NCBI GenBank assembly: GCA_001931875.2
Contig: MSJH02000403.1
Location: 1-44,719, forward strand
DNA length: 44,719 nt
Direction: 5' to 3'
Source: Byssochlamys sp. IMV 00236
Taxonomy: Eukaryota > Ascomycota > Eurotiomycetes > Eurotiales > Thermoascaceae
Positions 21,286 through 33,136 of the stretch are shown in pieces. A program made the translations under genes and the position numbers. The notes under the pieces are model-generated. The model saw nothing but the letters and a program-made list of their open reading frames with translations. It ran no database searches and was not told where the DNA came from. How positions within the stretch are numbered: the first letter of the stretch is position 1; every line of letters begins with the position of its first letter.

Positions 21286-22598
21286 CAGTTTTGTAAATAC
21301 AAATAAACTAGCATTTCTTTTTATATATAAAAAATAGTAAATTCATTTATGCACGGTAAAAAAGATAGAAATAGACTGTTTTCTGCAATATTCGGTTGAA
21401 AAAATATAATTACATACTCTCCTTACTTGCTGCATTTGTTTAACAGACACCTTTTTCTCAATTGGATTTAGAAATAGACCTCTAAAGGGGTGGGTATTTC
21501 CTTGAGTTTCCATACTATAGCTTCTACTATTGTTTATTTTGTTTAGCTGTAACAAGTTAAGGACAGTCTTTGGCTTAAACTGAACACATTTATATAACAA
21601 GTAACACTCTGGATAATACCCTGCATGTTGTCATGGATATTTTTTAGTGTAGCTAATATTTCAACTTCGTCTTTGACGTCCCTGGAAGTGATATTGCTAC
21701 TAGTTGCAGATGAATAGGACACGTAACACCGGTCAAATTTACATTTGTTACATAGGATATCAACCATCCTTTGAATACTCTTATGCCTCTATAATTTGCA
21801 TATCCAGGAGACTTGCAAGTATATCAAATTAAAAAGAAACCTATTTTTCAGATGTTGCAAGCGCCAGTTTAGTGAGAGTGATGTTCCTGTAGTTGAATCA
21901 AATTGATTGTGTTCCTTATTACTTTTGCTCAATAGAAGAATTGCTGTAACTAGCTTACGGCCTTTAGTATTCAACCAACTACACGTTCCTCTTGCGTTAG
22001 ATCAAATAGTAGAGAGTATATTCTTGTGAGTTACAAGGTTGGATTTCTTGAGAGAAGAAAAACAAGAAATATTACTTTCAAACAAGGTAGAGTGTCAAGA
22101 GAAAGCGTTCATTACACTATAGTCATCATTGAGGCATCATACTCAAAAGCCAAATTTACAGTTTTGTAAGATCTCAATGCTCTTATTACAAAGATGCAAT
22201 ATAGATCACACTCCCAACACAATACAATTTTTGGTTTTCTTTGGATTGAAAAAGGAGATTGGTGGGTGACAACGGCACAAGCACCACCATACATCAAGTG
22301 GTGTTTGTCAAAGCAAAGGATAGCCCTTCTAGTCTAATCCCAGCTGCTTGGATTTTACAAGTCTCTGCCTCTCCAAGCCCTTCAGCAGAGAGAGAACAAG
22401 TTTGTCCTCTTTTTGTCGACTTGGCTTCATCTCTCAAAGGTGCCAAGTAAAGAAGAAGAAGAAAAAAAAAAAAGGAGGGCAGTTCACGTCATCCTATTTT
22501 AAATGGGAAAGCAGTCATGAGTTGATTGTTGTGATACTTTGATTGAACTGACTGACATACATCCTCACCAAAAAAGAATATCCTGTATAAATATAGAA
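21286..22598. other. 1.3 kb intergenic with weak coding relic and ADA2 promoter
   Basis: Minus-strand frames at 21543-21767 (LCNKCKFDRC..., then DVKDEVEILATLKNIHDNMQ) and around 21343-21540 look weakly protein-like, but no splice model joins them to a full gene. The ADA2 promoter side holds TTCACGTCATCC at about 22485-22496 and a purine run at 22450-22478. Confidence 0.4.
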
Positions 22599-24200
22599 AT
22601 GACCATCACCCACAGAAAGAAGCCCTCTTCAACTGCTCTAAGTTCGTCTAATTTAACTTCAGATGGAGCGGCTTCTGTTGATGACAAAGAACCACCAAAA
22701 TACCACTGTGACGCATGCTCTAATGATGTCACAAACACAGTTCGAATACGATGTGCAGATAAAGACTGTCCCGACTTTGATCTCTGCGTCACTTGCTTCT
22801 GTGGTGGCGCTGAGCCTGTGAAGCATAAAACTTGGCACGATTATCGCATAGTCAAACCTCATAATTTCCCGATCTTTAGTGAAGACTGGGATGCTGACGA
22901 AGAATTACTCCTGATTGAAGCAGCTGAAAAGATGGGCATAGGTAACTGGCAAGCTATTGCAGACTATGTAGGAACAAAGAACAAGACAGATTGCGAACAG
23001 CATTACCTTGATGTCTATGTATCCAGTCCAGATTGGCCACTGCCGAGGATGGACCTCAAGTTTGAAACGAGCGAAGTGGAATGTCGTGAACGCAAACGTC
23101 AGCGACTACAGCAATCGCGTGGACTCGTGCCTCGAAAACCTGCTCTATCACAGCCAAATCCATCAAAGCCTATCACCAGTGGCCCTGCCTATCATGAAAT
23201 ACAAGGTTATATGCCTAGACGTTTTGAATTTGAAACAGAATATGAAAATGATGCAGAGCAGTTTGTTAAAGATATGGTATTCAACGACGATGATACACAA
23301 GAGGAGATTGACTTGAAGATCATGGTATTGGATATTTACAATTCTCGGCTGGATCGAAGAATGGAGCGGAAAAAGTTAATATTTGAAAGACGATGGTTAG
23401 ACTTTAAGCGGATGCAGGCCATAGAACGAAAGCGACAAAAGGAGGAACGTGAGATATACAACAAAACCCGTGTCTTTTGCAGACTACAGACGGAAGAGGA
23501 TTATGAAACGTTTGTGAAAGGATTGGTGAAAGAGCAGCAGCTAAGGGATAGAATAGCTACGTTGCAAGAGTGGAGGCAGGCTGGTCTAACCACTATACGT
23601 CAAGGAGAACAGTATGAGCGAGAGAAACAGAATAGGCTGGCTCAATTGAAAACATTCATGTCGCTATCGAACGATAGACTTGGAGCAAGCGCTAGTCAAA
23701 GAAATACCTACCGCTCACAAATGGCTTCACTTGTGACTTCAAATGGTGCCAACTACTATAAAGAAAGACAAGCTCAGGCTCCAGCGACACCTACAATATC
23801 TACAGTCGCTGCTACAGCTGCTCCTGCAGGCGGAAGAAAGCCTGCGAACCCTCTCAACATTCGAGATGCCGATGGTGTACATCTGCTAACAGAAGAAGAA
23901 CAGATATTGTGTTCAACATTACGTATTATGCCTAGACCTTATCTAGTGATCAAGGACACAATACTAAAGGAATATGCAAAACAAGGCTATTTAAAACGAA
24001 GACAGGCTCGTGCTCTGATCAAGATCGATGTAAATAAAACAAGCAGAATATATGACTTTTTTGTGGAAAGTGGTTGGATAAAAGCATTTAAAGACCCTTC
24101 AACAACAACAACAACAACGACATCATCATCTACACCACATGCAACAACTGCTGCAAACGATACCACCACAGCTGCACCTGCAACCACCGAAGCAAATTAG
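22599..24200 (+). CDS. ADA2: SAGA/ADA transcriptional adapter ADA2
   Basis: One exon, 533 residues from the ATG at 22599. The open frame extends upstream only to a non-ATG codon. A ZZ zinc finger spans about residues 33-80 (YHCDACSNDV, RIRCADKDCPDFDLCVTCF, then His-rich HKTWHDY). A SANT/Myb domain follows (DWDADEELLLIEAAEKMGIG, NWQAIADYVGTKNK, CEQHYLDVY). The central part is rich in Arg/Glu (ERKRQKEEREIYNKTRVFCRL), typical of ADA2. A C-terminal SWIRM domain is at about 430-505 (LLTEEEQILCSTLRIMPRPY, YAKQGYLKRRQARALIKID). ADA2 stimulates the GCN5 acetyltransferase on nucleosomes in SAGA. It is longer than yeast ADA2 (434) because of an Ala/Gln linker and a Thr-rich tail encoded by ACA repeats. 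Confidence 0.95.
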   Translation: MTITHRKKPSSTALSSSNLTSDGAASVDDKEPPKYHCDACSNDVTNTVRIRCADKDCPDFDLCVTCFCGGAEPVKHKTWHDYRIVKPHNFPIFSEDWDADEELLLIEAAEKMGIGNWQAIADYVGTKNKTDCEQHYLDVYVSSPDWPLPRMDLKFETSEVECRERKRQRLQQSRGLVPRKPALSQPNPSKPITSGPAYHEIQGYMPRRFEFETEYENDAEQFVKDMVFNDDDTQEEIDLKIMVLDIYNSRLDRRMERKKLIFERRWLDFKRMQAIERKRQKEEREIYNKTRVFCRLQTEEDYETFVKGLVKEQQLRDRIATLQEWRQAGLTTIRQGEQYEREKQNRLAQLKTFMSLSNDRLGASASQRNTYRSQMASLVTSNGANYYKERQAQAPATPTISTVAATAAPAGGRKPANPLNIRDADGVHLLTEEEQILCSTLRIMPRPYLVIKDTILKEYAKQGYLKRRQARALIKIDVNKTSRIYDFFVESGWIKAFKDPSTTTTTTTSSSTPHATTAANDTTTAAPATTEAN

Positions 24201-24558
24201 TAGTTCATTTATTCCATAACCCTTCTCTCTTTTTTTAAGATTAAATACATGCCAATAGTTTATTAAAAAGAAAAGGTGCTGATATGAAACAAGTAAATGT
24301 GCGTGAATGTTCTACTGAGATTTATAATACTTGAATAACTCTACAAGATGTTGCATTTGAGGGACAGCGCGTACTTTCCTTACATCTTTCCAGATTTCGA
24401 CAAGTCATTAAAAGTGTTTGGAAAGAGAGAGAGAGATGGAACAATATATTGTTGATAGGACCAACAATCATTTAAAAATCACCTTTTTCCCAGTTCACTT
24501 CACCCACTTGGATAGCTGTCAGTTTATAAAAGATTCATATTTATTGCTGCAAAATATA
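24201..24558. other. Short intergenic between convergent ADA2 and FRG1
   Basis: Shared 3' flank. It has a short (GA) run at 24423-24435 and AT-rich sequence. No gene. Confidence 0.45.
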
Positions 24559-25501
24559 TTATTTACAGTATCGATCAGCCTTCGCTTTTGATCTTTGTTC
24601 TAATAACGCTTCTGCCAAACGACCTTCATTCTTTGCCTTCTTTAATTCTCGTTTACTTAATCCACCATGTACTTTGCTGGTTCCATAAGATTGATATTTT
24701 TTGCTATCATTATTATCAGTATTTGCCCCTTCTTTCCAATACTATCCTATTGATACTTACATCAATTCAACATCATTTCCATCATCGTCATTGTTTTTTG
24801 ATTTGGATTTTGGTTTATTCTTGAATCTGGATTGACAATAGACTCTAAATGTTTCACAGAACCCAACATCCTCAGCATCAGCACGAATTCTGAATCCTCC
24901 TCCTGCCACTTCGTCCACCATCAAATACTTATTATACACGCTTTCAAATGCAAATCCAGCATCTGTGATCACAGGACGCCATTCTTCTTGTCCACCAATG
25001 GCTTCAGTATTACACTGGACCTCACCAAACTTATCACTGCTTAGATATTTTCCATTAGATGATTTAAAAGCAAATCCACCAGTTGACCCAACCACACGCG
25101 AGCCAACAAAGACTTGTTGTACAATAGTAGGCTCTGGTGGTCTCTCGTAAAGGTCTGGTAGTGGGTATGCCATGAACCGATCAAACTCATCTATCGTCAG
25201 ACACACAGGTGGATCTGTTGGTTGTGTGATAAAGAGTGGTCCAACAAGATCCTCAATACTGTCAGCTGGTACCCATACTGTACATGTCTATGTTATTGTC
25301 AAGGTATATAATAATGGGCGTTTATGAATTCACCTTGTTCTGTTGCTTCTGCTGCTATCCTTTCAGCTTCTTCTTTAGAACGACTCTTCTTCTTCTTTTT
25401 ACTTTTATTTATAAATAAGCTTATGAAATTACTGTTTAATATAGTTATTACCTGCTTCCTTTATCTCCCTTAAATACGAGCTTAGTCGCTTTGGTTGACA
25501 T
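24559..25501 (-). CDS. FRG1: FRG1 homologue
   Basis: Four exons on the minus strand (25501-25452, 25401-25334, 25277-24761, 24703-24559) give 259 residues, nearly the human length. The N-terminus MSTKATKLVFKGDK and a Lys-rich patch match the FRG1 nuclear/nucleolar signal. The middle has the fascin-like beta-trefoil: FAFKSSNGKYLSSDKFGEVQ, EAIGGQEEWRPV and FAFESVYNKYLMVDE. The C-terminus ALLEQRSKAKADRYCK is the strongly conserved family ending. FRG1 is an actin- and RNA-associated protein of spliceosomes and nucleoli. The acceptor of exon 3 is chosen at TACAG so that VWVPADSIEDLVGP stays in frame; the nearer upstream AG gives a stop. It converges with ADA2. Confidence 0.93.
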
Positions 25502-25785
25502 GACGAAAAAAATGAAATAAAAAAGCGAGCTTCTGAGAAACAAAAAAAAAAATCATGTTTATTGCATAGTGCACTTTTTAGTGATATCATTCGTATTGAT
25601 ATCTCTTTGGACGAATGGATCATTTATTAAAAGAGAAAGAACTAGTGTTAACAATAAGCTTGATTATCCCCATGCCTTTGCATAGTATTTCTTTTATTGG
25701 CAATGATTTTTTCTTTCATAGATAATATCATTGGGAAGGTCAACCAAGTTTAAAAATTGTATATTAATAATGAGTTCTCCTTCTC

Positions 25786-25845
25786 GACTTGATCTATAGT
25801 AAATAGATTAAATAGAGACTAACTAACTTGCACTTTATCCAGAAG
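25786..25845. repeat. Dispersed repeat copy 2
   Basis: Matches the block at about 8160-8225: TTCTCGACTTGATCT, then TTAAATAGAGACT, with similar flanks. It ends about 40 bp before the Tc1/mariner relic begins. Confidence 0.55.
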
Positions 25846-25889
25846 TTATTTTGACTATACCACAGTGGCAATGAAAAAATCAGCTGCCT

Positions 25890-26117
25890 TTCTTGTGTCG
25901 GCATCGATCCCTCGGTGAGATTAATGTTGGTCTTAAAGTAACAAAAGCAGGGACTGATCGGAAAGGATTTATGACATCCTTGATCAATGTCATTGATGTC
26001 CTCTAAAGGAATCGATTAAAGGGGTTGCTATCTGGTTATGGATAATGATCCTATCCATAATCCAGAAAAAATTGTTAGAGTTAAAGGCATTGTAGACTCG
26101 GGCTGTATAAAATAAGT
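25890..26117 (+). mobile_element. Tc1/mariner-type DDE transposase relic
   Basis: In the frame from 25920, INVGLKVTKAGTDRKGFM then SLINVIDVL stops at a TAA (26004). One base out of frame, from about 26029, YLVMDNDPIHNPEKIV continues, followed by a TAA near 26113. The (M)DN(x)PIH motif is the second catalytic Asp region of DDE transposases in the Tc1/mariner superfamily. The first Asp and final Asp/Glu regions are missing or unrecognisable, and the C-terminal SPFLNPIE-type motif is absent. Dead fragment. Confidence 0.72.
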
Positions 26118-26342
26118 TATTATTCAATATAGAAACAAACTAAAAAAGAGAGAGAAAGAGAGCAGTGCTACCTGATACGCTTTAATCTCTTAAAGAAAAA
26201 TGATTTGCTGTAAAAACCAAAGCAGGGACAAAAGCAGTTACCAAGTAACAAACCAATCAGATTATTTCAATATCAACCTTTTTTAAATCTGATTGATAAA
26301 AATTTTCTCTCTCTCTCTTTTACTATTTTATATACAAGAAGC

Positions 26343-27610
26343 ATGGCACCTGTCAAGTTAGCAGGATATGAGTTTTTTCACAAGACTTTAAAGTCACCTA
26401 GAACCATTTTAGCACCCATGGTAGATCAGTCTGAACTGGCATATAGAATATTATGTAGACGATATGGAGCTGATGTATGTGTGACCCCAATGTTCCATGC
26501 AAGACTTTTTAGCGAAACCAAAAAGTATCGAGATGACCAGTTTACGACAAATAAGGACGACCGTCCTCTTATTGTTCAGGTAATGAATATATATATATAT
26601 ATAAAACAAAAGATTCTTTATTCTAATAATAAATATAGTTTTGTGCCAATGATCCAGAAATCCTTTTGAGAGCTGCTAAATTAGTAGAAAATGACTGTGA
26701 TGCTGTAGATCTCAACTTGGGATGTCCTCAAAATATCGCCAAAAGAGGTCATTATGGCTCTTTCTTGCAGGACGAGTGGGAATTGATTGAAAAGATGGTA
26801 TCTACCTTGCATCGTGAATTAGCCATTCCTGTCACTGTCAAGATTCGTTGTTTCCCAACTGTTGAAAAGACAATTGCTTATGCCAAGATGATTGAAGCTG
26901 CTGGTGCTCAAATGCTCACTGTACACGGTAGATTACGAGAACAAAGAGGACATAACACGGGTCTTGCCGATTGGGACAAAATCAAGGCAGTAAAGCAAGC
27001 CCTCAAGATTCCTGTTGTTGCTAACGGTAACATTTTGTACTATGAAGATATTCAAAAATGCATTGATTATACCGGTGTGGATGCGGTCATGACAGCTGAA
27101 GGCAGTTTATATAACCCTGCCATCTTTTCCGCTGGAAGAAATCTTCCTCCTTTTACATTTGAGGTTGCTGAAGAGTATTTGGATATTTGTAAAGTTGAAA
27201 AGACAAATCCTGGCATGATCAAAGGACACATGTTCAAGCTCTTACACCCAAGTTTACCTCATCATACTGACTTGAGAGCACGCCTTGGAAAAGCTAGAGA
27301 GCTCGAGGAATTCTATGGTGTTGTCAGGGATTTGAAGGAAAGAGTATTGAAAGAAATTGAAGAAAAGGGAGAAGATGCTGAGGAGAAGGGCGAACCAAAT
27401 GAAGATGGTATTCGTAAATATTCTTACTGGAGATGTCAACCCTATATTCGTCCCAAGCAAGTTGTCAAAAATGATGCAAAGGATAAGGAATCCAACAATG
27501 AAAAGAAGCGCAACTTGTCAGAGACCTCTACTGAACAAGATTTGGAAAGTAACAAGAAATTGAAGGAAGCCCCTGATGCACCTAATGCAGAGGTCTGTGC
27601 TGGCTGTTAA
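26343..27610 (+). CDS. DUS1: tRNA-dihydrouridine synthase 1 (Dus1)
   Basis: Two exons (26343-26579 and 26639-27610) give 402 residues. The protein reduces uridine 16/17 in the tRNA D-loop using FMN and NADPH. It has the Dus core in order: [21 protein letters not shown], an intron, [20 protein letters not shown] with the catalytic Cys, [43 protein letters not shown] and [18 protein letters not shown]. The order and motifs match Dus1 rather than Dus2-4. The C-terminal 80 residues are charged (Lys/Glu-rich) and low complexity, as in other fungal Dus1. It converges with NLE1; the gap holds a (CT)n microsatellite. Confidence 0.94.
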
Positions 27611-28380
27611 ACAGAGAAAGACAGTGAAAACACTTGTAGATACCAAAAAATGTAATATTTAAAATAGAGTTCTTTTTTTTTAATAATAAAAACTATACAC
27701 CTTTTTCAGAAATTATTCGCACACATTACAAGATTAATAACAATTAAACACTTTATACATAAAATGAGCTTCATATTTTTGAGAAAAGATAAATGTGGTC
27801 AAGACTTTATACAAAATAAAAAGTTGTTAGAGAATTTATTTAAATAGTCTGACCCTGACTTCTTTATCTTTTCTTCTTTGGACCAAAAAGTAAGACTAGT
27901 TATTCTCCAGCTAGCCCTAAGGTATGTTATATTCTTTACTCTTGTAAGAAACTAATATGTATTGTTGTAGATCAAAATCGAAACAGTGCCGGTGTTAGCT
28001 GGGGGTAGTTTGGTTCTTACCAAACCTTGGTCCCATCCGCCCTCTTTCTTACTCTCTCTCTCTCTCTCTCTCTCTCTTCTTTTTCCGGGCTAGTTATCAC
28101 TGGCCCAACCCAGGATGCACTTCGGGTATGATATTAATAATCTCTTTTGTAAGTTTACTCACTTTTCCTGTCTCTCTTTTTCTCTTATAAATCCTCTTCT
28201 TTATAATGCAAGTATTTAATATCAATGTAAATAGCTGATTTACTAATCATTTCTTTATTTATCCTTTTGCTTCTGATGAGCTCCCTTTTTTATTATTTGT
28301 TGTATCTTTTATTATTTTTTGTTGTTTGAAATTATCATAATTTGTGAATAAAGTGTACATAATATTCTATGTTCAAATGT
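27611..28380. other. Intergenic with GC-rich island, hairpin and (CT)n
   Basis: Contains a stretch much richer in G/C than its surroundings at 27980-28140, with a perfect 6-bp stem (GTTTGG 28008-28013, CCAAAC 28020-28025), then (CT)n at about 28053-28078. I see no open frame or known RNA in it. Confidence 0.45.
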
Positions 28381-29895
28381 CTAATGTCTCCAGATCTTCA
28401 GTTGTTTATCTTTACCACCACTTGCCACTTTATCTCCTCCAGGTGACCAATCGACGGCAAATACTTCATCGAGATGGCCAGGTAAATCCATTTTAATTTT
28501 CATCTTTTTCAGATCCCATATCTTTAGTGTGCTGTCTTTACTTGAGCTTATTAACATGCGTGAATCGCTTGACCAAGCGACTTGGTATACTGCACCAACA
28601 TGGCCTCTCAAGTTACCAATGAATTTACCTGTCATGCCGTCCCACAGTTTGACAGAGTTATCAAAGGAAGCACTTGCAATCAATCGACCATCAGGTGAAA
28701 AGGCAACATGGTTTACTAGCTTTTGATGTCCAGTCATTCTCGTAATAGGCTTTTTACTCTTTTCTGGTTCCCAATAAAACATGGTGAAATCATCTGATCC
28801 AGAGACAAGTCGTTCTGAGCCTTTGCCCTTGAGTGCATTATATCTTGCAAGAGCAGCCGCTTTGGCTTCTTCTTCTGTCTTGTGGCGTTTTCCTGTATGG
28901 TCGTAAGGTCCTGTACGAAGTACAAAATCAGTACTGAGCGCCAAGGTGTTCACCCAGTGACCGTGGCCTTCGAGAGTTTTGATGAGCATGCCAGAAGAGT
29001 TCCAGACCTTGATTGTCTTGTCTTGTGACGCAGAATAGATTAAACCTTCACCTCCCCACTTTACACAAGTCACAGCTGCCGTATGTTGAGCGATACTAAA
29101 TTCCATCTTCCTCAGAGAAGTGTTCCAAACACGCACTGTATGGTCCTTTGAAGAACTTGCTAATCTATTTGCTTTGGAATTCAAATGATAAGGTTCCCAA
29201 GCCAAGCTTGTAATCCATTTCCTATGTCCTTTCAAACCGTCACCGATCTGTTTGCCTGTCTTGGGATCCCATAATCTGACTGTATTATCCATGCTGCCTG
29301 AAGCTAATGTGCTGCCATCGGGTGACCATGCGATACATAGAACCCAACCGCTGTGTCCTCTTAGAGTGCTCTTGGGTGTTTCTGTGTTGAGATCCCAAAT
29401 ACGGACTGTGCAGTCGCCTGATCCAGTGGCAAGTTGAGATCCGTCAGGACTGAATGAGCAGGATAAGATAGCTTCTGTATGCCCAGATAATGTAGACGTA
29501 CAACGTGATACTGCTCTTACTCTGAATATAGCTTGAGGCTGATATACAATAACAATTGTATCTTCGGTTGATTTATCTCTACGATCTGTCCATAGATCCT
29601 TTTTAATCTCGTCTTCTCCAACATAAAAAGAGTAAGGAACTGGATCATCGCCCTAAGGAATGATTTAGTCTTTAAAAAAAAAAAAAAGAATCTATATTCT
29701 ATTATATATTACCTGATTTAAAAGCTGATTTAGTAAAAGTTCTAGTTGTTCAGGAGTAGCATCGCCAGGTAAATTGAGTGGAGGGCCAGTGCTTTCACCT
29801 TCTGCAGTCTTGAATTGAGCAATGACCTTTTGCCCAGGAGGCATAGCAGCAGCGGCAATAGCGTCAAGTTTTTTCTGTCTAAGCTTGGCTGCCAT
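28381..29895 (-). CDS. RSA4: Notchless homologue, 60S ribosome assembly WD40 protein
   Basis: Two exons on the minus strand (29895-29713, 29652-28381) give 484 residues, the size of NLE1/Rsa4. The N-terminal NLE domain (MAAKLRQKKLDAIAA, TPEQLELLLNQLLNQ, PYSFYVGEDEI) includes the Glu region that binds the MIDAS site of the AAA+ ATPase Rea1/Midasin. Eight WD40 blades follow, ending in GH and W-D/W-N repeats, for example GHTEAILSCSFSPDGSQLATG, LRGHSGWVLCIAWSPDGS and GHLDEVFAVDWSPGGDKVASG. Rsa4 helps Midasin remove assembly factors from pre-60S particles in the nucleus. The start MAAKLRQK was chosen over an ATG three codons upstream. Confidence 0.95.
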
Positions 29896-30607
29896 TTTAT
29901 GCAAAAAAATAAAAATGAAAAATTTTGATGTTTTTCAATCAAGTTATAAAAAAGGATAGGTTCACAGTCCGCATAAGAAGTGGCGGGATAGCGCTATTTT
30001 CCAAAAAGTTATGAAAGCCACGTTCTGAGAATGAAATGTTCAATGGTAAAGGCAAAGGTGGCCTATTTGCATTTATGTTCTCTATAAAGTCAGGTCGGCT
30101 TCCAATATGTCTTCCAAAGACAAATGTAAATCAGATGAGTTAAGGAAACGTTCCATGCAATACTGAAAGGGTAATCAAGCTGCCACTTGAAGAATGTAGC
30201 AAATATATATCAACTTTGTGTCTTGTCAGCTTGATTTATTAATCATGGGCACCAAAGTAATTGATGGTGTAACAACTCACACCTGTTTGAAACAAGTCAA
30301 TGTGCCAACGTGTGAAGAAGATGATATTATCTTATGACGCCTTCAGAGGTAGACTTCCGTGACAATTCGTCCTGATCTTCCAAAGATTCAACATAGATTT
30401 CCACAGCATCGATCTCTTAAATCTACTCTTCATACATCTGATAAAACACAAAGATAAACATAGGATAAGGGTTTTTTTTTAAAAGAAATGAACGCTTTAC
30501 TTGAATCTTATTATAAACATATTACATAAAGAGTGCAAATATAAAATTACAAAGTTGGACATAATACATAAAGAAAATTAGTTGTGCATAAGGATGGTCC
30601 TTGTCGA
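29896..30607. other. Intergenic
   Basis: AT-rich with no coding region. It probably holds the NLE1 promoter (the gene reads away to the left) and the 3' end of the RhoGEF to the right. Confidence 0.45.
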
Positions 30608-32327
30608 TTATTTTGATAAACTGATAGCTTTACGAATAGTTTCATACCATAGATTCTGTTCTTCTAATGAATGGACTCTTATTACATATCGACGTAGTAC
30701 AGGAATAACGTCTACAGGAAGACTTCCAAAATAAGTCTGCTCCAAAGGTTTGATATATTCTCTCGTCACTATTTCAAATCCAAAAATTTCGCAGTCTGCT
30801 ACAGGCACAGTAGGATCATTTGATCTCTTTCCGATCTTGAACAATGGCTTTTTCCCCTTCTTTATCTTTTCAATTATTGTTGACTGCAAGGGTTGAACAT
30901 CAGAGTCCTTGAGAATGATTGTTCCTTTATAGACTGTAGTTGTAGGTTGATCTTTCTTTTCTTTTTGCTTCTTACAGTGTATCAGCTGATCATTATACAA
31001 GTAGTATATTCTGATATCGGTTGTAGATGAAGGATCATCCACGTCGACATGGATAAACGCGTTTGACAGTAACAGTCTTTTTCTTCGTGTCACTGTTATT
31101 GGACATCCTTGGATGGTGAAGCATGTTTGAAGGACTGCTAGACGTGAAAGACAGTCTGTTCTCCTGAATAAACACGTCTATTAGAACATATCAGTTTTAT
31201 ATTCCAATGATGCGTTACCTTTCCTCCCATTCCGCTTCAAATCCTTTAAACTTTTCAGCAATCTTGGCAATAGAGGTATAATCTGGATGCTTAGGATCAC
31301 TGTGATGCTTTAATTGCTGAAGTGCTTTTTCATATACAAGAGATCGACTCAATGGCATTTCGAGATAATGCACGATCTCCTCTATATTCTTTTGTAGCTG
31401 CGCGACATCATTTTTGTTGATCTAGTAGACTGGTGAATAAGATCAAATTTTGTTCTCCCTCCTCCTTTTTTTTTTTTACTTACTTGCATAAACTTTGAAA
31501 ATAAAGAAGTCCTGAACAACGTATCAAACGCAATTAGGTAATCGACATAGTGTTCCACAAACGAGGTATGTGCTGCCGGAAGCTTGGCAAACTATATGAC
31601 ATTGTTAATTCACTGCTGTCATTTGTCATGAACGTACATACGAGCTCGCTAAAGATGTCAGACACTAACTGTGTTGGGCCCCAAATGCTGTATCTAATAA
31701 ATGATTAGACGATCTAAATATATATATGCTAGAGGGTATACCTTTCTTTTATTTGTTTCAAGAAGTTTGAGTGTGTATCAAGTAAGTTACCGAGATTCCG
31801 CTCTAGACTGTCCATAGCTTCAATCAAAGAAGTGCCCTTTATCTTTCTTGTAGCTTCCTTTTTCTCTGTATTATTAAGCCATATCTTTAGAGCACGCACA
31901 AATGTATCTTGAAATATCGACAATCTATTTATATAGGTGGTCTCTGATTGTATCATACGGTCGAGTGTCTGTTGCTTGTGTACCACATGTCGCGATGCAT
32001 CAAGGACTTGCTTTTCTTTTTTCTTTCAACTATTAGTATGGAACAACGTTGTGTATGCTATTAAGTATTACCATAGGAGCTTGATTCGGATTCGCTTTCA
32101 AATGTGCTGTATAGATCATCAATTATTGTTAGATCATCTATTAGCTTATGAAGATAATGATGATCGCCAGCAGTAAAAGACATGTGGTATGAATCTGACA
32201 TTTCAGAAGAGCGAGAGACAGTTATTATCGAACTTGCTCGACTGGTTGTTGTTGTCGTTGTACTTGAATTAGATGGTTCATGACTGTACAATGAGATAGG
32301 ATCCTCTTCTTGTTTATGAAACTCCAT
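30608..32327 (-). CDS. Dbl-family Rho guanine nucleotide exchange factor (DH-PH)
   Basis: Six exons (32327-32072, 32015-31742, 31693-31642, 31591-31484, 31421-31219, 31163-30608) join in frame to 482 residues. After a Ser/Thr-rich, acidic N-terminus come helices typical of a DH domain: QQTLDRMIQSETTYINRLSI, then DAVAQ-type heptads such as QLQKNIEEIVHYLEM and a conserved LEMPLSRSLVYE segment. The C-terminal PH domain has RKRLLLSNAFIHVDVDD, YLYNDQLIHCKK and HSLEEQNLWYETIRKAISL. DH-PH pairs exchange GDP for GTP on Rho GTPases at the plasma membrane. The first acceptor (after AAAAAAG) is chosen to keep frame; a perfect TACTAAT branch site lies just upstream. The target Rho is unknown; a Rho gene lies 29 kb away. 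Homology is by pattern, so the subfamily is uncertain. Confidence 0.78.
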
Positions 32328-33136
32328 TAAACAATGTATAAGCAACTGAAGAAAGAGAAAGAAGAAAGGAGAGAGAAGGGGAAGGGTAACCAAGCATATG
32401 ATCGACTCTTATAAGCTTATCATTTTGTGTAATTTTTACATTTTTTTTGCAATTTGTTAAAAAAAAAATGCCTTCAACTGTCATCGAATAATTATGGCTT
32501 TTGTGTGTGTAGGCCAAGTAATAAGAACATGGCTACCAAACAGCAACAGCAACAATAATGACAATAGCAAATAAACAAAGAAATATGAAAAGAAGGGATC
32601 TATTAAATAAAGTATATAGTTAAAGTAGGTATCTAACAATAGCAAACAAGGAATTATGCTGTGTTATGGTTACGAAATCACGTCAACGCAAAGGCTAATT
32701 ACGTTATACAAGTTTCAAGACTGAGCCGGTCCTAAATAGTCTATTTTTTTTTTTTTAAAAAAAAAGAGCAGATATGGGAATGGATGGCAGTATAAATATG
32801 TTTCAGTGAATGCTTTATGTTTGCAACTGTAATGAAGGGATACCTGACAGTTATATGAGAGATATTTGCTATTCGCTAATAAGTAAGCACTCAGTCGACA
32901 TTCTTTTAAGTGCACTTTGAGTAAGCATAAGGCGAAACAATAGCAGTACATTTTTCATAACCACATACAAGTGGTGTTTACAAGAGGCATGACTGCATCT
33001 GATATATGAAAAATAAGATAAAGACAGTTTGCTTACAACAGCCTTTTTGTCAAAGGGAATGCTTTTTGAAAAATAAAGGGTCCACATGTCCTCTTTTATA
33101 CAATAGTTTAAAAGGGATATGAAGCATTGCATTTTT
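32328..33136. other. Intergenic, RhoGEF promoter side
   Basis: AT-rich, with an A-run of 9 at about 32460-32468 and a T12/A8 boundary near 32744-32765. Minus-strand frames (32715-33132) show no domain. There are ATCACGTCAAC at about 32677 and a TTACGTTA nearby. Confidence 0.4.

Noticed and set aside
21789..21974. Possible zinc-cluster transcription factor on the minus strand with 21543-21767
   Set aside because: The Cys spacing (CNKCKFDRC) does not match Zn2Cys6 and no splice model joins the pieces.
27254..27460. Minus-strand frame over the DUS1 C-terminus
   Set aside because: Shadow of the Lys/Glu-rich tail with Phe/Leu/Ser bias.
28053..28078. (CT)n run as a promoter element
   Set aside because: Lies between two convergent gene ends, so it is more likely a plain microsatellite.
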